Part shown: positions 37,926-46,279 of the stretch, piece by piece
Numbering within the stretch: the stretch's first letter is position 1
Layout of the letters: every line of letters begins with the position of its first letter
Virus record (IMG/VR): IMGVR_UViG_3300025300_000021
Span: 1 to 46,279 of that record
Length of the DNA stretch: 46,279 nucleotides
Source of the DNA: a virus
Direction: 5' to 3' (one strand)
Position numbers and translations under genes: made by a program
The notes under the pieces: model-generated
Seen by the model: only the letters and a program-made list of their open reading frames with translations
What the model was told of the DNA's origin: nothing
Database searches by the model: none

Positions 37926-38271
37926 ATGGAAGCGCTTGCGTCACCACATCCTGGCGGCTCTTGAACACGCGGGTGATACGCATACCGAGCATGACATCCT
38001 CGACCTTTTGCGGAACGACCAGGCGCAATTCTGGCCTGCCGAGAACTCGGCAATGATTACGGAGATTGTTGGTTACCCAAACGGCAACCACTGCCGCATC
38101 TGGCTGGCTGGCGGTGAATACGACGAATTGCGGGAGCTTGAGCGTGACCGGCTAATACCGTGGGCGCGCTCGCAAGGGTGTCGGCGTATTGAACTGGTGG
38201 GCCGTAAAGGCTGGGCGCGTCGGCTTAAAGATTACAAGGAAGTGGCCACTGTGTTGGCCAAGGAGATATAA
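37873..38271 (+). CDS. GNAT-like phage virion-module protein (second copy)
   Basis: Identical in protein to 1827-2225 (132 residues; HAGDTHTEHDILDLL and GCRRIELVGRKGWARRL). It is the first gene wholly inside the identical part of the repeat. Confidence 0.65.
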   Translation: MQTTARATEPTATSFWDEWKRLRHHILAALEHAGDTHTEHDILDLLRNDQAQFWPAENSAMITEIVGYPNGNHCRIWLAGGEYDELRELERDRLIPWARSQGCRRIELVGRKGWARRLKDYKEVATVLAKEI

Positions 38272-39129
38272 ATGTCTAAAGGCGGATCATCGCAACCTAG
38301 CGGACAGATCGTTACGACTGAAAATAGAGACCCATGGTCTGGCGTGCAGCCATACCTATCGTATGGTCTTGGTGAGGCGCAGCGGCAATACCAGACTGCG
38401 CCACAGGAATATTATCCATTCAGCACGGTAGCGCCACAATCGGCGGATACCATCGCAGCGCAAAACCTCATTCGCTTGCGGGCGCTTGGCGGTAATCCGC
38501 TAAACCCCCTGGCGCAACAGGGCGCGGTGGATACTCTACAGGGTAGTTGGCTGGGCGGCCCCCGATATCAAGAGATGTATGGCGCTGCTGTAAGGCCTGC
38601 TGTGCAGCAATTCACGGAACAGGTACTACCAGGCATCACGTCGCAGTTTGCCCGCTCTGGCAGGCTTGGCAGCAACGCACAGGCCCTAGCTACCGAGAGG
38701 GCCACAGAGGCATTCGGTCGTGGTTTAGCCGACGTTGGTGCTACGCAATATGCAGCCGAACGGGCGAGACAAAATCAAATGATCGGCATGGCTCCGCAGA
38801 TAGCAGCCACTGACTACGCCGACCCGGCAAGGCTGGCGGCAATCGGCGCAACCCAAGGGGCGCAGGCTCAAAGGGAACTGGCCGACAAGGTCGCACGTTT
38901 CGGCTTCTACCAGCAGCGTCCGAGGGACATGCTTAGTGCATACATCAGTCAAATCCAAGGGATGCCGTTGTCAGGCACGGGAAGTTGGCAAGCCGCCACG
39001 CCGTACTACGAGAACCCCGTGGCAAGCGGTCTTGGCGGCGCATTCTCTGGGGCGCAGTTCGCAAATATGGTGGGCGTCAATCCTTGGCTGGGCGCGCTTG
39101 GCGGCGCTGGCTTGAGTTTGTTGGGTTAG
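38272..39129 (+). CDS. Putative ejection/internal virion protein (second copy)
   Basis: Identical to 2226-3083 (285 residues), with a helical Ala/Gln body and a Gly-rich hydrophobic end. First of the three ejection-type genes; role inferred from position and composition. Confidence 0.6.
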   Translation: MSKGGSSQPSGQIVTTENRDPWSGVQPYLSYGLGEAQRQYQTAPQEYYPFSTVAPQSADTIAAQNLIRLRALGGNPLNPLAQQGAVDTLQGSWLGGPRYQEMYGAAVRPAVQQFTEQVLPGITSQFARSGRLGSNAQALATERATEAFGRGLADVGATQYAAERARQNQMIGMAPQIAATDYADPARLAAIGATQGAQAQRELADKVARFGFYQQRPRDMLSAYISQIQGMPLSGTGSWQAATPYYENPVASGLGGAFSGAQFANMVGVNPWLGALGGAGLSLLG

Positions 39130-39138
39130 GGGGCGGCC

Positions 39139-40179
39139 ATGGCAAATCCATTTTCAGGACTGTTCGGCCAGGTCGGCGGTGGCACTGGCTTTGGCGGCCT
39201 TCTCGACCCCCGGTGGGCGGCGTTAGGTGGTGCCGCGCAGGCGCTGACACAAGCAGGCGGGCCAACCCGTATGCCGGTCAGCACGGGCGCGGCGATGGCG
39301 AACGCAATGGCTAACGCTACCGCTAATTACCGTCAGGCCCAGGCTGCTGGGATGCAGCAACAGATGAATAAGCTGCAATACCAGAATGCACTGCGGGCAG
39401 GAGCGTTGGCTCAACAACAAGCAAAAATTCGTAGTGCGGTATTGAGCCGCTACTTGGGTGGCCGGGGTTCGCTCCCAGGCGTGGGCACACCACTAGCCCC
39501 CACTAGTTCTGAATTAGTCTCTGCGCCTACCGGGCAAAGCGGTGATGCTTTTAACGTATCCCCACAAATGGTTAGTTCGCCTCAGTCAATGGCTGCTGCT
39601 GGACCACCGCCTTTATCTGATACCGATGCCATGCGCCTCGCTCTATCACCGGATATTGGCAAGACGCTGGGAGAATTTAAGGGTGAGGCCCGTCAGCGTC
39701 AGCAAGATGTCCAATCAAAGCGGCAGAGCATGCTGGATACAACGACGAAATGGCGGAAGGAATACGACAAGAAAGTCAACGCCATCAGCCCGATTGTAAA
39801 TATGGGAATGAGGGCGCAGGACATTCTGAAACTTCCCGAAATTGGTCCGACAGCGCAGCTTGAAACACTCTACTCATTTATCACGGCCCTAGACCCAGAA
39901 AGTGTCGTCCGAGAGGGTGAGGTCAAGTTGGGTCGGCAAGCGCAAAGCCTGATCGGTTCCATAATGTTGCAAATCGACAGAATTACTAAGGGCGGCATCA
40001 TCGATCCAAAGGTTGCGAAGACAATGGCAGAGCGGATCATTCAACTATCCGACCGCGCACGGGGCCGAATTAATGTCATCAGCGATAAATATAGAGCTTT
40101 GGCTATACGACATCAGTACGACCCAAAAGATGTTGTGATGAGGGATCGCGCCGATTTTAACAATGCAGAGGAAGGCTAA
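39139..40179 (+). CDS. Putative ejection/internal virion protein, Gln/Ala-rich (second copy)
   Basis: Identical to 3093-4133 (346 residues). Gly-rich start, Ala/Asn/Gln helical segment and charged helical second half. Its stop overlaps the next start. Confidence 0.6.
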   Translation: MANPFSGLFGQVGGGTGFGGLLDPRWAALGGAAQALTQAGGPTRMPVSTGAAMANAMANATANYRQAQAAGMQQQMNKLQYQNALRAGALAQQQAKIRSAVLSRYLGGRGSLPGVGTPLAPTSSELVSAPTGQSGDAFNVSPQMVSSPQSMAAAGPPPLSDTDAMRLALSPDIGKTLGEFKGEARQRQQDVQSKRQSMLDTTTKWRKEYDKKVNAISPIVNMGMRAQDILKLPEIGPTAQLETLYSFITALDPESVVREGEVKLGRQAQSLIGSIMLQIDRITKGGIIDPKVAKTMAERIIQLSDRARGRINVISDKYRALAIRHQYDPKDVVMRDRADFNNAEEG

Positions 40180-41780
40180 TGGCTGACCTAGTCGAAGCCG
40201 TAAAGAATGGGCGTCCCGGTTGGGGTCTGAAAACCCCGGATGGAAGACAAATATTCTTTGGCCAGGACAAATATAAAACTCGTGGCTCTGCAAGTGCGGC
40301 TGCGGAAAAATATATGTCAGCCGGTGATATTCAACTTGCTGATAACCCAGTAGCAGGGCCGCTTTCATGGTCGGATGTCGCGACGCAAGCTGTCTCTAAT
40401 TTGCCTGAAAGCGCGGTCCAGTTAGGCAGCGATATAGTACAGCCATTCACTGATCCGATAGGAACGGCAAAATCTATAGCGGCTCTTGGTAGAGGTATTT
40501 ATCAAAAATTAATTCCTGGCCAACAGCCCGACGAAGCTGTTGCGGACGCTGTGGGTCAGTTTTTCATGGACCGTTACTGGGGCGTTGAAAACATTAAGCG
40601 GACATTGGCGACAGACCCAGCCGGATCTTTAGCAGACCTCGCAACTGTATTAACCGGATTTGGTGGGGCAGCAGCCCGTGCGCCGTCTGCGTTAGGTAAA
40701 GTTGGCAGGGCTGTTCAAACCGCTGCGGATTTTGTTGATCCGGTCACCGCAGCAACAAAGGTAGCCGCCCCTGTCGCTAAGATAGGCGTCGGACTAACAA
40801 CGGGTGTCGGTTCTGACGCTTTAAGTGCAGCCGCAAAGGCAGGAAAAACCGGCGGCCAGATGGCCAAGGATTTTCTGGATAATATGCGGGGTAAGGCACC
40901 TCTTGATACGGTTGTGAATGACGCTAATAAGGCGTTGGCCCGTCTACGTGAAGAACGAGCGGCGGCATACACCAGTAAAATGGCGGAAGTTACCTCTGAT
41001 CCAAAGATTCTAGACTTTGGCCCCATTACAAAGAAGCTGGGCGATGTCGGAGAGGCCGGACTTTTCCACGGTAAAGTCGTCCGCGAAGAAGTAGCGGGTA
41101 CGTTTGAAAAGATTGCAAATAAAGTTCAAGAATGGGCCGAGGCTGATCCGGCCATATTCAGAACCGTCGAGGGCCTCGATGCTCTGAAGCAGGCCATAGG
41201 CAGCATCCGGCAAAATACGAAGTTCGGCACGCCTGACCGTAAAATAGCGGACGAGATGTATCACGCCGTCAGAGAAGTGATAGCTGAACAGGCCCCCGAT
41301 TACGCCGACATCATGTCCGAATACGAGAGGGCCACCGGCCTGATCCTAGAGATCCAAGACGAGTTTAAGCTGGCGGGGAAAAAGGCAAAGGTTGGTTCAT
41401 CCTTAAAGGCCCTGCAATCAATCATGCGAAACAATGTCTATACGAATTGGGGCCGACGCGGACAGTTGGCGAAACAATTAGAGAAGGCCGGGGCAGCAAC
41501 CCTGAGGCCGAAACTGGCGGGGCAAGCCTTACACGAAAAAGCCCCACGTGGATTGGCTAGGGTGCCTGCTGCCGGTGCCGCCCTATACGCCTTCAGTGAT
41601 CCAACATTTGTTGCAGGGCTACCGCTAACCATCCCCCGCTTGATGGGTGAGACCGCCTATTACGGCGGCAAATGGGGTGGGCTACTTGGCCCAGGCGGGA
41701 GGGCCGCATTCCAGGCAGGCCGCCTGCAAGACATGGAACCACAGCCGCCATACGCCAAGAGCGCTGGTCGGCGACAATAA
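40179..41780 (+). CDS. Large internal virion protein candidate (second copy)
   Basis: Identical to 4133-5734 (533 residues). It carries the GWGLKTPDGRQIFFG head domain, long weakly hydrophobic helices and the same terminator just downstream. Confidence 0.6.
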   Translation: MADLVEAVKNGRPGWGLKTPDGRQIFFGQDKYKTRGSASAAAEKYMSAGDIQLADNPVAGPLSWSDVATQAVSNLPESAVQLGSDIVQPFTDPIGTAKSIAALGRGIYQKLIPGQQPDEAVADAVGQFFMDRYWGVENIKRTLATDPAGSLADLATVLTGFGGAAARAPSALGKVGRAVQTAADFVDPVTAATKVAAPVAKIGVGLTTGVGSDALSAAAKAGKTGGQMAKDFLDNMRGKAPLDTVVNDANKALARLREERAAAYTSKMAEVTSDPKILDFGPITKKLGDVGEAGLFHGKVVREEVAGTFEKIANKVQEWAEADPAIFRTVEGLDALKQAIGSIRQNTKFGTPDRKIADEMYHAVREVIAEQAPDYADIMSEYERATGLILEIQDEFKLAGKKAKVGSSLKALQSIMRNNVYTNWGRRGQLAKQLEKAGAATLRPKLAGQALHEKAPRGLARVPAAGAALYAFSDPTFVAGLPLTIPRLMGETAYYGGKWGGLLGPGGRAAFQAGRLQDMEPQPPYAKSAGRRQ

Positions 41781-41784
41781 CCAA

Positions 41785-41809
41785 CCCGCCCGTCGATGGC
41801 GGGTTTTTT
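41785..41809 (+). terminator. Terminator before tail fibre (second copy)
   Basis: Same CCCGCC/GGCGGG hairpin and six T as at 5739-5763, between the internal virion protein and fibre genes. Confidence 0.85.
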
Positions 41810-41822
41810 ACGGAGTTAATTT

Positions 41823-43202
41823 ATGGCAGACACAATATCAGCCTATTCAAAAACGGCGGCATCCAACACGACGTTGCAGTCAATTTCGTGCGCGGAAGGC
41901 ATGGCCCCATCGGACGTAAATAACTGGATGCGGGCGATTATGCAGGATCTGGCCGAGCTGTACGACGGCACCCAGTCACTGGCGACATTGAAGACCACGA
42001 CCGCGTTGTCGGCAGCCGCCGGGACGGTTTCGGCGCCTTCATTGCAGGCGACAGCGGACACTAACACTGGATTATATTTCCCCGCCGCCGATACCGTTGG
42101 AGTGACTGCTGGCGGCACGGAGCAATTCCGGTTCGGCAGTATAACTGGCGGCGCAAATCCAATTCCGGGCGGAAATAAGAATTTGCTTTTGAATGGCGGT
42201 TTCACAGTGGCTCAAAGATCGTCGGTGACGGGTATTGGCGGCACCAACTATGTTTACTACGGAACTGATGGTTGGACACACTACGGAACATCCTCATCAG
42301 GCCGTTACACCGCCAGTCAAGCAACTGCTGGCACCACAGATGGCCCGTTTAGATATTGCCTACAAATTGACGTGACCACGGCTGACACTGACACTTCGGG
42401 CAATAACATCAGTGCCGTTCTCCAAAAGATGGAAGGGCAGAATCTACAGCACTTGAATTGGGGGCAAGCAACTGACGATTATCCGTTGGCTTTGAGCTTC
42501 TGGGTTAAATCGCCAAAATCTGGCACTCATTGCGTTGCGGTGTATCTTCAGGAAGGAAATGACTCATGCTGCACGGAATATACCGTCACGTCGGCAAATA
42601 CTTGGGAATACATAACTGTCGATTTCCCCGCCCCCGGCACCTCTGTCCCTGTTATCGACAACGATGCTAATGCAAGCCTGTGGCTGGTTTTTCCGCTGAT
42701 GGCGACTGGCACGTACCAATCCACAGCGGACGCATGGCAGACCAGCACAGAAGGGTATGCAACATCAAACCAGCAGAATTTACTCGACAACACGGGCAAC
42801 GATTTCTTTCTAGCCAATGTGCAACTGGAATTAGGTAGTGTCTCCACATCGTTTCAAGCAGAAGATTACGGGACGACATTAGCTAAGTGCCAACGCTATT
42901 ACGTTAAATGGACTACTGCCAGTGGAGTTGGTCTGGCTGGAACCTGTAGGAGTACATCAACTGGTATTGTTGGCGGGTTAGACTTTCCAACCACAATGAG
43001 GGCAGCGCCAACCATGACATGGGGAACTTTTAACACCATCGATTCATCTGCCGGCGGGGTTGATGGCACTCTGTCCACCAATGCGGCAGGGATTCATAGT
43101 GTAACTGCTACGATTGCCAGTGGTTCAGGATATGTGGATGGAAACGGTCTTTTTGTAGAACTTAAATCTGGCCAGGTACTTGAAGCAGCAGCGGAGTTAT
43201 AA
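41823..43202 (+). CDS. Tail fibre / receptor-binding protein (second copy)
   Basis: Identical to 5777-7156 (459 residues). That the fibre, normally among the fastest-changing phage genes, shows no difference while the tail hub gene upstream does argues that this part of the two copies is the same molecule or a very recent exchange. Confidence 0.85.
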   Translation: MADTISAYSKTAASNTTLQSISCAEGMAPSDVNNWMRAIMQDLAELYDGTQSLATLKTTTALSAAAGTVSAPSLQATADTNTGLYFPAADTVGVTAGGTEQFRFGSITGGANPIPGGNKNLLLNGGFTVAQRSSVTGIGGTNYVYYGTDGWTHYGTSSSGRYTASQATAGTTDGPFRYCLQIDVTTADTDTSGNNISAVLQKMEGQNLQHLNWGQATDDYPLALSFWVKSPKSGTHCVAVYLQEGNDSCCTEYTVTSANTWEYITVDFPAPGTSVPVIDNDANASLWLVFPLMATGTYQSTADAWQTSTEGYATSNQQNLLDNTGNDFFLANVQLELGSVSTSFQAEDYGTTLAKCQRYYVKWTTASGVGLAGTCRSTSTGIVGGLDFPTTMRAAPTMTWGTFNTIDSSAGGVDGTLSTNAAGIHSVTATIASGSGYVDGNGLFVELKSGQVLEAAAEL

Positions 43203-43204
43203 CT

Positions 43205-43375
43205 ATGAAATATTTTAAGCATATCGACAATGGCCGCACAAAATATTATGCAGCAGAAGGTACTCCGAATGTGAATATTCCGCCAGACCCTAACAATACG
43301 GACTACGCCCGCATGATGGAAGAGGTCGAGGCGGGCACCTCCACGATCCAAGAAGTAGACGGCACCCCCGAATGA
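43205..43375 (+). CDS. Small 56-residue protein after tail fibre (second copy)
   Basis: Identical to 7159-7329; begins MKYFKHIDNGRTKYYAAEGT and its stop overlaps the next start. No domain recognised. Confidence 0.65.
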   Translation: MKYFKHIDNGRTKYYAAEGTPNVNIPPDPNNTDYARMMEEVEAGTSTIQEVDGTPE

Positions 43376-43692
43376 CCCGCCTCGCCGCCGCCCTCGCAGC
43401 CGCCCTCGTGGCGGCTTTTTTAATGCCTGCCGTCCAGGCCCAGCAGATGCCTTTAATCTGCCAGGCTCATCACAAGATAGCTGACCGGCTGTTGCAAGAA
43501 TATCGGGAGATCGTCGTCGCCCATGGGCTTGCCGGGGATTCGCTATTCGAACTTTTCGCGAGTTCGCACGGGAGCTGGACAGTCGTCGTCACTCGGCCCA
43601 ACATGAATAATTTGGCTTGTATCCAGGGGACCGGGACCGATCTCTCTATGACCGGGAATAAGTACCCGCCACCGAAAGCTGACCCCGCGTGA
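43372..43692 (+). CDS. Exported protein with signal peptide (second copy)
   Basis: Identical to 7326-7646 (106 residues): signal peptide with likely cleavage after VQA, then a two-cysteine periplasmic domain. Confidence 0.7.
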   Translation: MTRLAAALAAALVAAFLMPAVQAQQMPLICQAHHKIADRLLQEYREIVVAHGLAGDSLFELFASSHGSWTVVVTRPNMNNLACIQGTGTDLSMTGNKYPPPKADPA

Positions 43693-43886
43693 CGATCAGA
43701 CCTGAAAACATAGACGCCGCTGCCGCCGGATCGGGTTTTGCCGCATCACTTTGGAATTTTATTCTTGGCGGGGATTTCAACACTCTGCTCGGCACGGCCA
43801 TCGGCGCTCTGTCGATTATTGTCCTCATTCAAAGATGGCGCATAAATCGGAAAGCGTTGCGCGCGGAAAGCGCGGCAGAAAAGTGA
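43689..43886 (+). CDS. Small single-TM protein (second copy)
   Basis: Identical to 7643-7840 (65 residues, GTG start, one membrane span and a basic tail); possible holin component. Confidence 0.55.
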   Translation: MTIRPENIDAAAAGSGFAASLWNFILGGDFNTLLGTAIGALSIIVLIQRWRINRKALRAESAAEK

Positions 43887-43892
43887 TTTCAT

Positions 43893-44207
43893 ATGGAATT
43901 CGATCTTCGAATGCTCCTGTCTGTCGGCGCTGTTTTTGCGAGCGTTGTCGCTGCCATGGCAATCGCCAGACATCAAATTGGCGCCATCACCGCTCAACTT
44001 GAAGAATTTAAGGCGTCAATCAGGCAACTCGATAATCGTCTTGACCGCATCGACGTAGAAACCAACAACCTGCGTCAGCGCGTCAACATTTTGACGGACA
44101 TCTCTGCGCCGTCAAATCTGGAAGCCAAAGTTCGCGAACTAACGTCTCTGGGAAAAGACGTTGAGCATTTGAAAGAAGAAATTCGTCGGCTGGCGCGGGC
44201 AAGTTAA
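43893..44207 (+). CDS. Membrane-anchored coiled-coil protein (second copy)
   Basis: Identical to 7847-8161 (104 residues): N-terminal anchor followed by a long coiled coil, i-spanin-like topology. Confidence 0.55.
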   Translation: MEFDLRMLLSVGAVFASVVAAMAIARHQIGAITAQLEEFKASIRQLDNRLDRIDVETNNLRQRVNILTDISAPSNLEAKVRELTSLGKDVEHLKEEIRRLARAS

Positions 44208-44597
44208 TTGGTCGGCGACAACAATGATGTTGGTCGCGCAGGCGAATATCTGGCGGCGGCCTGTCTTGAAAAGAACGGCTGGCGCGTGGTCGTGGCGACG
44301 ACGGAAGGCGTTGACTTGATCGCCATGAAGGACAAACGCATCAAGCGTATCCAGGTCAAGGCTTCGAAATCACCACAAAAAGATGGCCGGTGGTACCAAT
44401 TTATGACCAGCCGCGGAATACGGCGGCGGAAACTCACGAAGGATGACTGCGACATCGTTTGCCTGGTGGCCGTCGATCTGGACGTTTGCTTATTTCGCCG
44501 AGTGCAGGACATCACCACCCTCACATCGACAATAGCGTGCGATATGATGACGCCAGAAAATGAAGAAAAGAGTTTCAAAAAGGCATTCGGTAAATGA
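44208..44597 (+). CDS. PD-(D/E)XK nuclease (second copy)
   Basis: Identical to 8162-8551 (129 residues, TTG start); motifs GRAGEYLAAACLEKNGW, GVDLIA and RIQVKAS. Confidence 0.7.
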   Translation: MVGDNNDVGRAGEYLAAACLEKNGWRVVVATTEGVDLIAMKDKRIKRIQVKASKSPQKDGRWYQFMTSRGIRRRKLTKDDCDIVCLVAVDLDVCLFRRVQDITTLTSTIACDMMTPENEEKSFKKAFGK

Positions 44598-45199
44598 GAA
44601 ACCGCGCAGAAATTGAATTGCGCTATGCCGAATATCACGAAATTGAAGGCTACATCATAAACGGCTGGAAGTTCAACGGGCCGTTGAAAGGCCATACTGA
44701 AAACTATGACTGTCTGGTCTACCGCGAATTGCCGGAACGTATTTTCAACCGCCCCAAGCCGATAGAAAAAATGGACGCAAAACAACTTTCCGACGATTTG
44801 AAAATGGACGAAGGCGTCAAGCTGAAGCCGTACCATTGCACGGCTGGCGCCTTGACGATCGGCACCGGCAGAAATTTAGACGCCATAGGTATTTCCGCCG
44901 TCGAGGCGATGGATCTGCTGGACAACGACATCAAGCGCACTGTCAGTGAACTGAATGCCGGGTTTCCGTGGTGGAGCAAGATGCCGGAACCGGCCCAGCG
45001 CGGTCTGGCGAACATGGCATTCAATCTCGGGGTGCCCAGATTACGAGGATTTTCCCGTATGCTGGCGGCCTTGAAGGATGGTGATTTTGACACCGCCGCA
45101 ACGGAAGCCCTGGACAGCCAGTGGGCCGACCAGGTCGGCGAACGGGCCAACAGAATTTCAGCATTGTTTTTGAAGGCGGAAGAAGACACCAATGGCTGA
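44594..45199 (+). CDS. GH24 endolysin with N-terminal extension (second copy)
   Basis: Identical to 8548-9153 (201 residues) with the Glu73, Cys82, Thr88 triad and the 59-residue N-terminal extension. Confidence 0.85.
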   Translation: MRNRAEIELRYAEYHEIEGYIINGWKFNGPLKGHTENYDCLVYRELPERIFNRPKPIEKMDAKQLSDDLKMDEGVKLKPYHCTAGALTIGTGRNLDAIGISAVEAMDLLDNDIKRTVSELNAGFPWWSKMPEPAQRGLANMAFNLGVPRLRGFSRMLAALKDGDFDTAATEALDSQWADQVGERANRISALFLKAEEDTNG

Positions 45200-45518
45200 C
45201 AATGTGGTCAAGGTCGTTGAGACCTCCCGCGAATACGAATTGCTGGCCTCTGATCTGGCGCCCCCCACCGGGGACGACGCGCAAACTTGGTGCAATCAGA
45301 CGGCTGGGTTGCTTGATAAGTTCCGGGTGATCCCCCGGCTGATAATGCTGGCATATATATACGCCTTTTATGAATCCACGATGTGGTTCATGGCGCTGTC
45401 AGATCCAACCAATGCACAGGCGGCATTTATTTCCACAATCGTGGGCGCGGGTGCTGCGTTCTTCGGACTCTATGTAGGAAAAGGCGGATCGCCGATGCCC
45501 AGCGGGCGCAAAAGATGA
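45192..45518 (+). CDS. Two-TM holin candidate (second copy)
   Basis: Identical to 9146-9472 (108 residues): two membrane segments and a basic SGRKR tail, overlapping the endolysin gene end. Confidence 0.65.
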   Translation: MADNVVKVVETSREYELLASDLAPPTGDDAQTWCNQTAGLLDKFRVIPRLIMLAYIYAFYESTMWFMALSDPTNAQAAFISTIVGAGAAFFGLYVGKGGSPMPSGRKR

Positions 45519-45982
45519 TCGCACTTTTAGGCAGTCTTCTGGGCTTTTCCACGTCCATTATCCCTGAGATTCTCGGTTTTTTTAGGCAGGGCCAAGCCAA
45601 CAAACAGGAATTAGCCATGCTGGCAGCCAAGGCACAGTATGCTCAGGCTCTGTCCACCATGAATTTACAGGAACTGGACGCCAAGGCTGATATAGTAGAA
45701 ACGGAAAAACTCTATGAACACGACATGGCTCTGGCCGCACATGGCGGCTGGGTTGTGTCCCTTCAAGCCAGCGTCAGGCCGGTCATCACCTATCTTTTCA
45801 TGGGAACATTTATAGCCGTAGAGGTGGGCTTGGTATACTCACTGATTGCAAATCAAGACGTTGATTGGCCGACGGCTCTGGAAAGTGCCTTTGGGGAAGA
45901 AGAAATGGGGCTATTGGCTTGCATCATTTCGTTCTGGTTTGGAAACCGGGCCATGAGCAGGGCAAGGGCGACGAAGAAATAG
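45515..45982 (+). CDS. Three-TM GTA-type holin (second copy)
   Basis: Identical to 9469-9936 (155 residues) including the SVRPVITYLFMGTFIAVEVG and FWFGNRAM segments. Confidence 0.8.
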   Translation: MIALLGSLLGFSTSIIPEILGFFRQGQANKQELAMLAAKAQYAQALSTMNLQELDAKADIVETEKLYEHDMALAAHGGWVVSLQASVRPVITYLFMGTFIAVEVGLVYSLIANQDVDWPTALESAFGEEEMGLLACIISFWFGNRAMSRARATKK

Positions 45983-46159
45983 CTGTTTCACCCGCCGCTT
46001 TGCCTTTGCCACAACTGCATCCCTGACGTACCGCGAAATTGAAACGTCACCACGGGCCTTGTCCACCAACGCGCGGTCTTCATCTGACAGATATACGTTG
46101 ATGCGGTGCGGCCACTTATGGCTGCCCACCGGACGGCCAAGTTTTTTTTGATCAGTCAT
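45911..46159 (-). CDS. Ribbon-helix-helix protein (second copy)
   Basis: Identical to 9865-10113 (82 residues), convergent with and overlapping the holin gene. Confidence 0.75.
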   Translation of the reverse strand: MTDQKKLGRPVGSHKWPHRINVYLSDEDRALVDKARGDVSISRYVRDAVVAKAKRRVKQLFLRRPCPAHGPVSKPERNDASQ

Positions 46160-46279
46160 TCCATTGCGCTTCCAAATGGGAACGGTTTTCCAAGGCGCCG
46201 GTTTCTTTTTTCCGCCTTAATTCCAACCGCGCAATATCGTCCTCTATGGCGGCTCTGCGGCCTTCATCTGCAGGTGTCT
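46152..46279 (-). CDS. Small coiled-coil protein, 5' part cut by window end (second copy)
   Basis: Corresponds to 10106-10233 of the 61-residue gene whose start is at 10291 in the first copy. Only the C-terminal 41 codons plus stop and part of one codon are in the window. Confidence 0.6.
   Translation of the reverse strand, partial: TPADEGRRAAIEDDIARLELRRKKETGALENRSHLEAQWND

Larger units (their letters stand above)
36047..46279. repeat. Second copy of the wrap-around repeat
   Basis: Second occurrence of 1-10233. The switch from diverged to identical is abrupt and lies at 37845 (equivalent to 1799), inside the last part of a 107-residue tail-region gene. This copy continues without a break from the upstream tail genes, so 36047-37844 is the allele that belongs with the rest of the genome. 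Confidence 0.93.

Noticed and set aside
1-46279. Two tandem prophages in a host chromosome
   Set aside because: No host genes, att junctions or second integrase are present, and the unit closes exactly on itself; a self-overlapping circular contig is simpler, though long reads would settle it.

Overview
The window is a temperate tailed-phage genome, probably a podovirus-like Caudoviricete of an alphaproteobacterium. The portal, scaffold, capsid and adaptor genes are of SU10/P22-like type and no tape-measure, sheath or tail-tube gene is visible. Alphaproteobacterial signals are a GcrA-family regulator, a three-TM holin of the gene-transfer-agent type and an NrdR-like zinc ribbon. No bacterial housekeeping gene, rRNA or tRNA was seen. 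The sequence wraps round: positions 1-10233 return at 36047-46279 (offset 36,046), so the natural unit is a circular or terminally redundant genome of about 36.0 kb. The two copies look identical from 1799/37845 onward. The first 1.8 kb is a diverged allele (about 93% protein identity in its main gene), so the contig probably joins two strain haplotypes.

Layout. Positions 1-9936 (again 36047-45982) carry rightward late genes: tail and ejection-type virion proteins, a terminator, a tail fibre, then a lysis and accessory block with small membrane proteins, a PD-(D/E)XK nuclease, a GH24 endolysin and holins. Positions 9865-10730 hold three small leftward genes with a ribbon-helix-helix protein. 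Positions 10974-12051 are integrase and excisionase. Positions 12100-14687 are a leftward early operon with a RecB/Cas4-like exonuclease, a probable DNA-binding partner and several tiny overlapping genes, two with zinc motifs. Positions 14688-15894 are the immunity region, with an S24 repressor and a Cro-like gene between matched operators. Positions 15894-21668 form the rightward early operon: RusA, a C5 methyltransferase with a second long gene in another frame, a GcrA-like protein, a primase-polymerase/helicase and two conserved phage proteins. After a 319-bp repeat-rich gap come terminase, two polyvalent-type proteins, portal, scaffold, capsid, adaptor and tail genes, closing the circle.

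The most striking feature is the major capsid gene (32445-34140). It is cut by three small ORF-less group I introns, each with recognisable P1, P4, P6 and P7 pairings. Splicing them in silico restores one 323-residue SU10-type capsid protein. The second is the methyltransferase locus, where about 950 bp appear to encode two proteins in different frames. The third is the immunity region, where three promoters seem to start transcription at or next to the ATG, which predicts leaderless mRNAs. All functional statements come from reading the sequence and remembered family features; no search was run.
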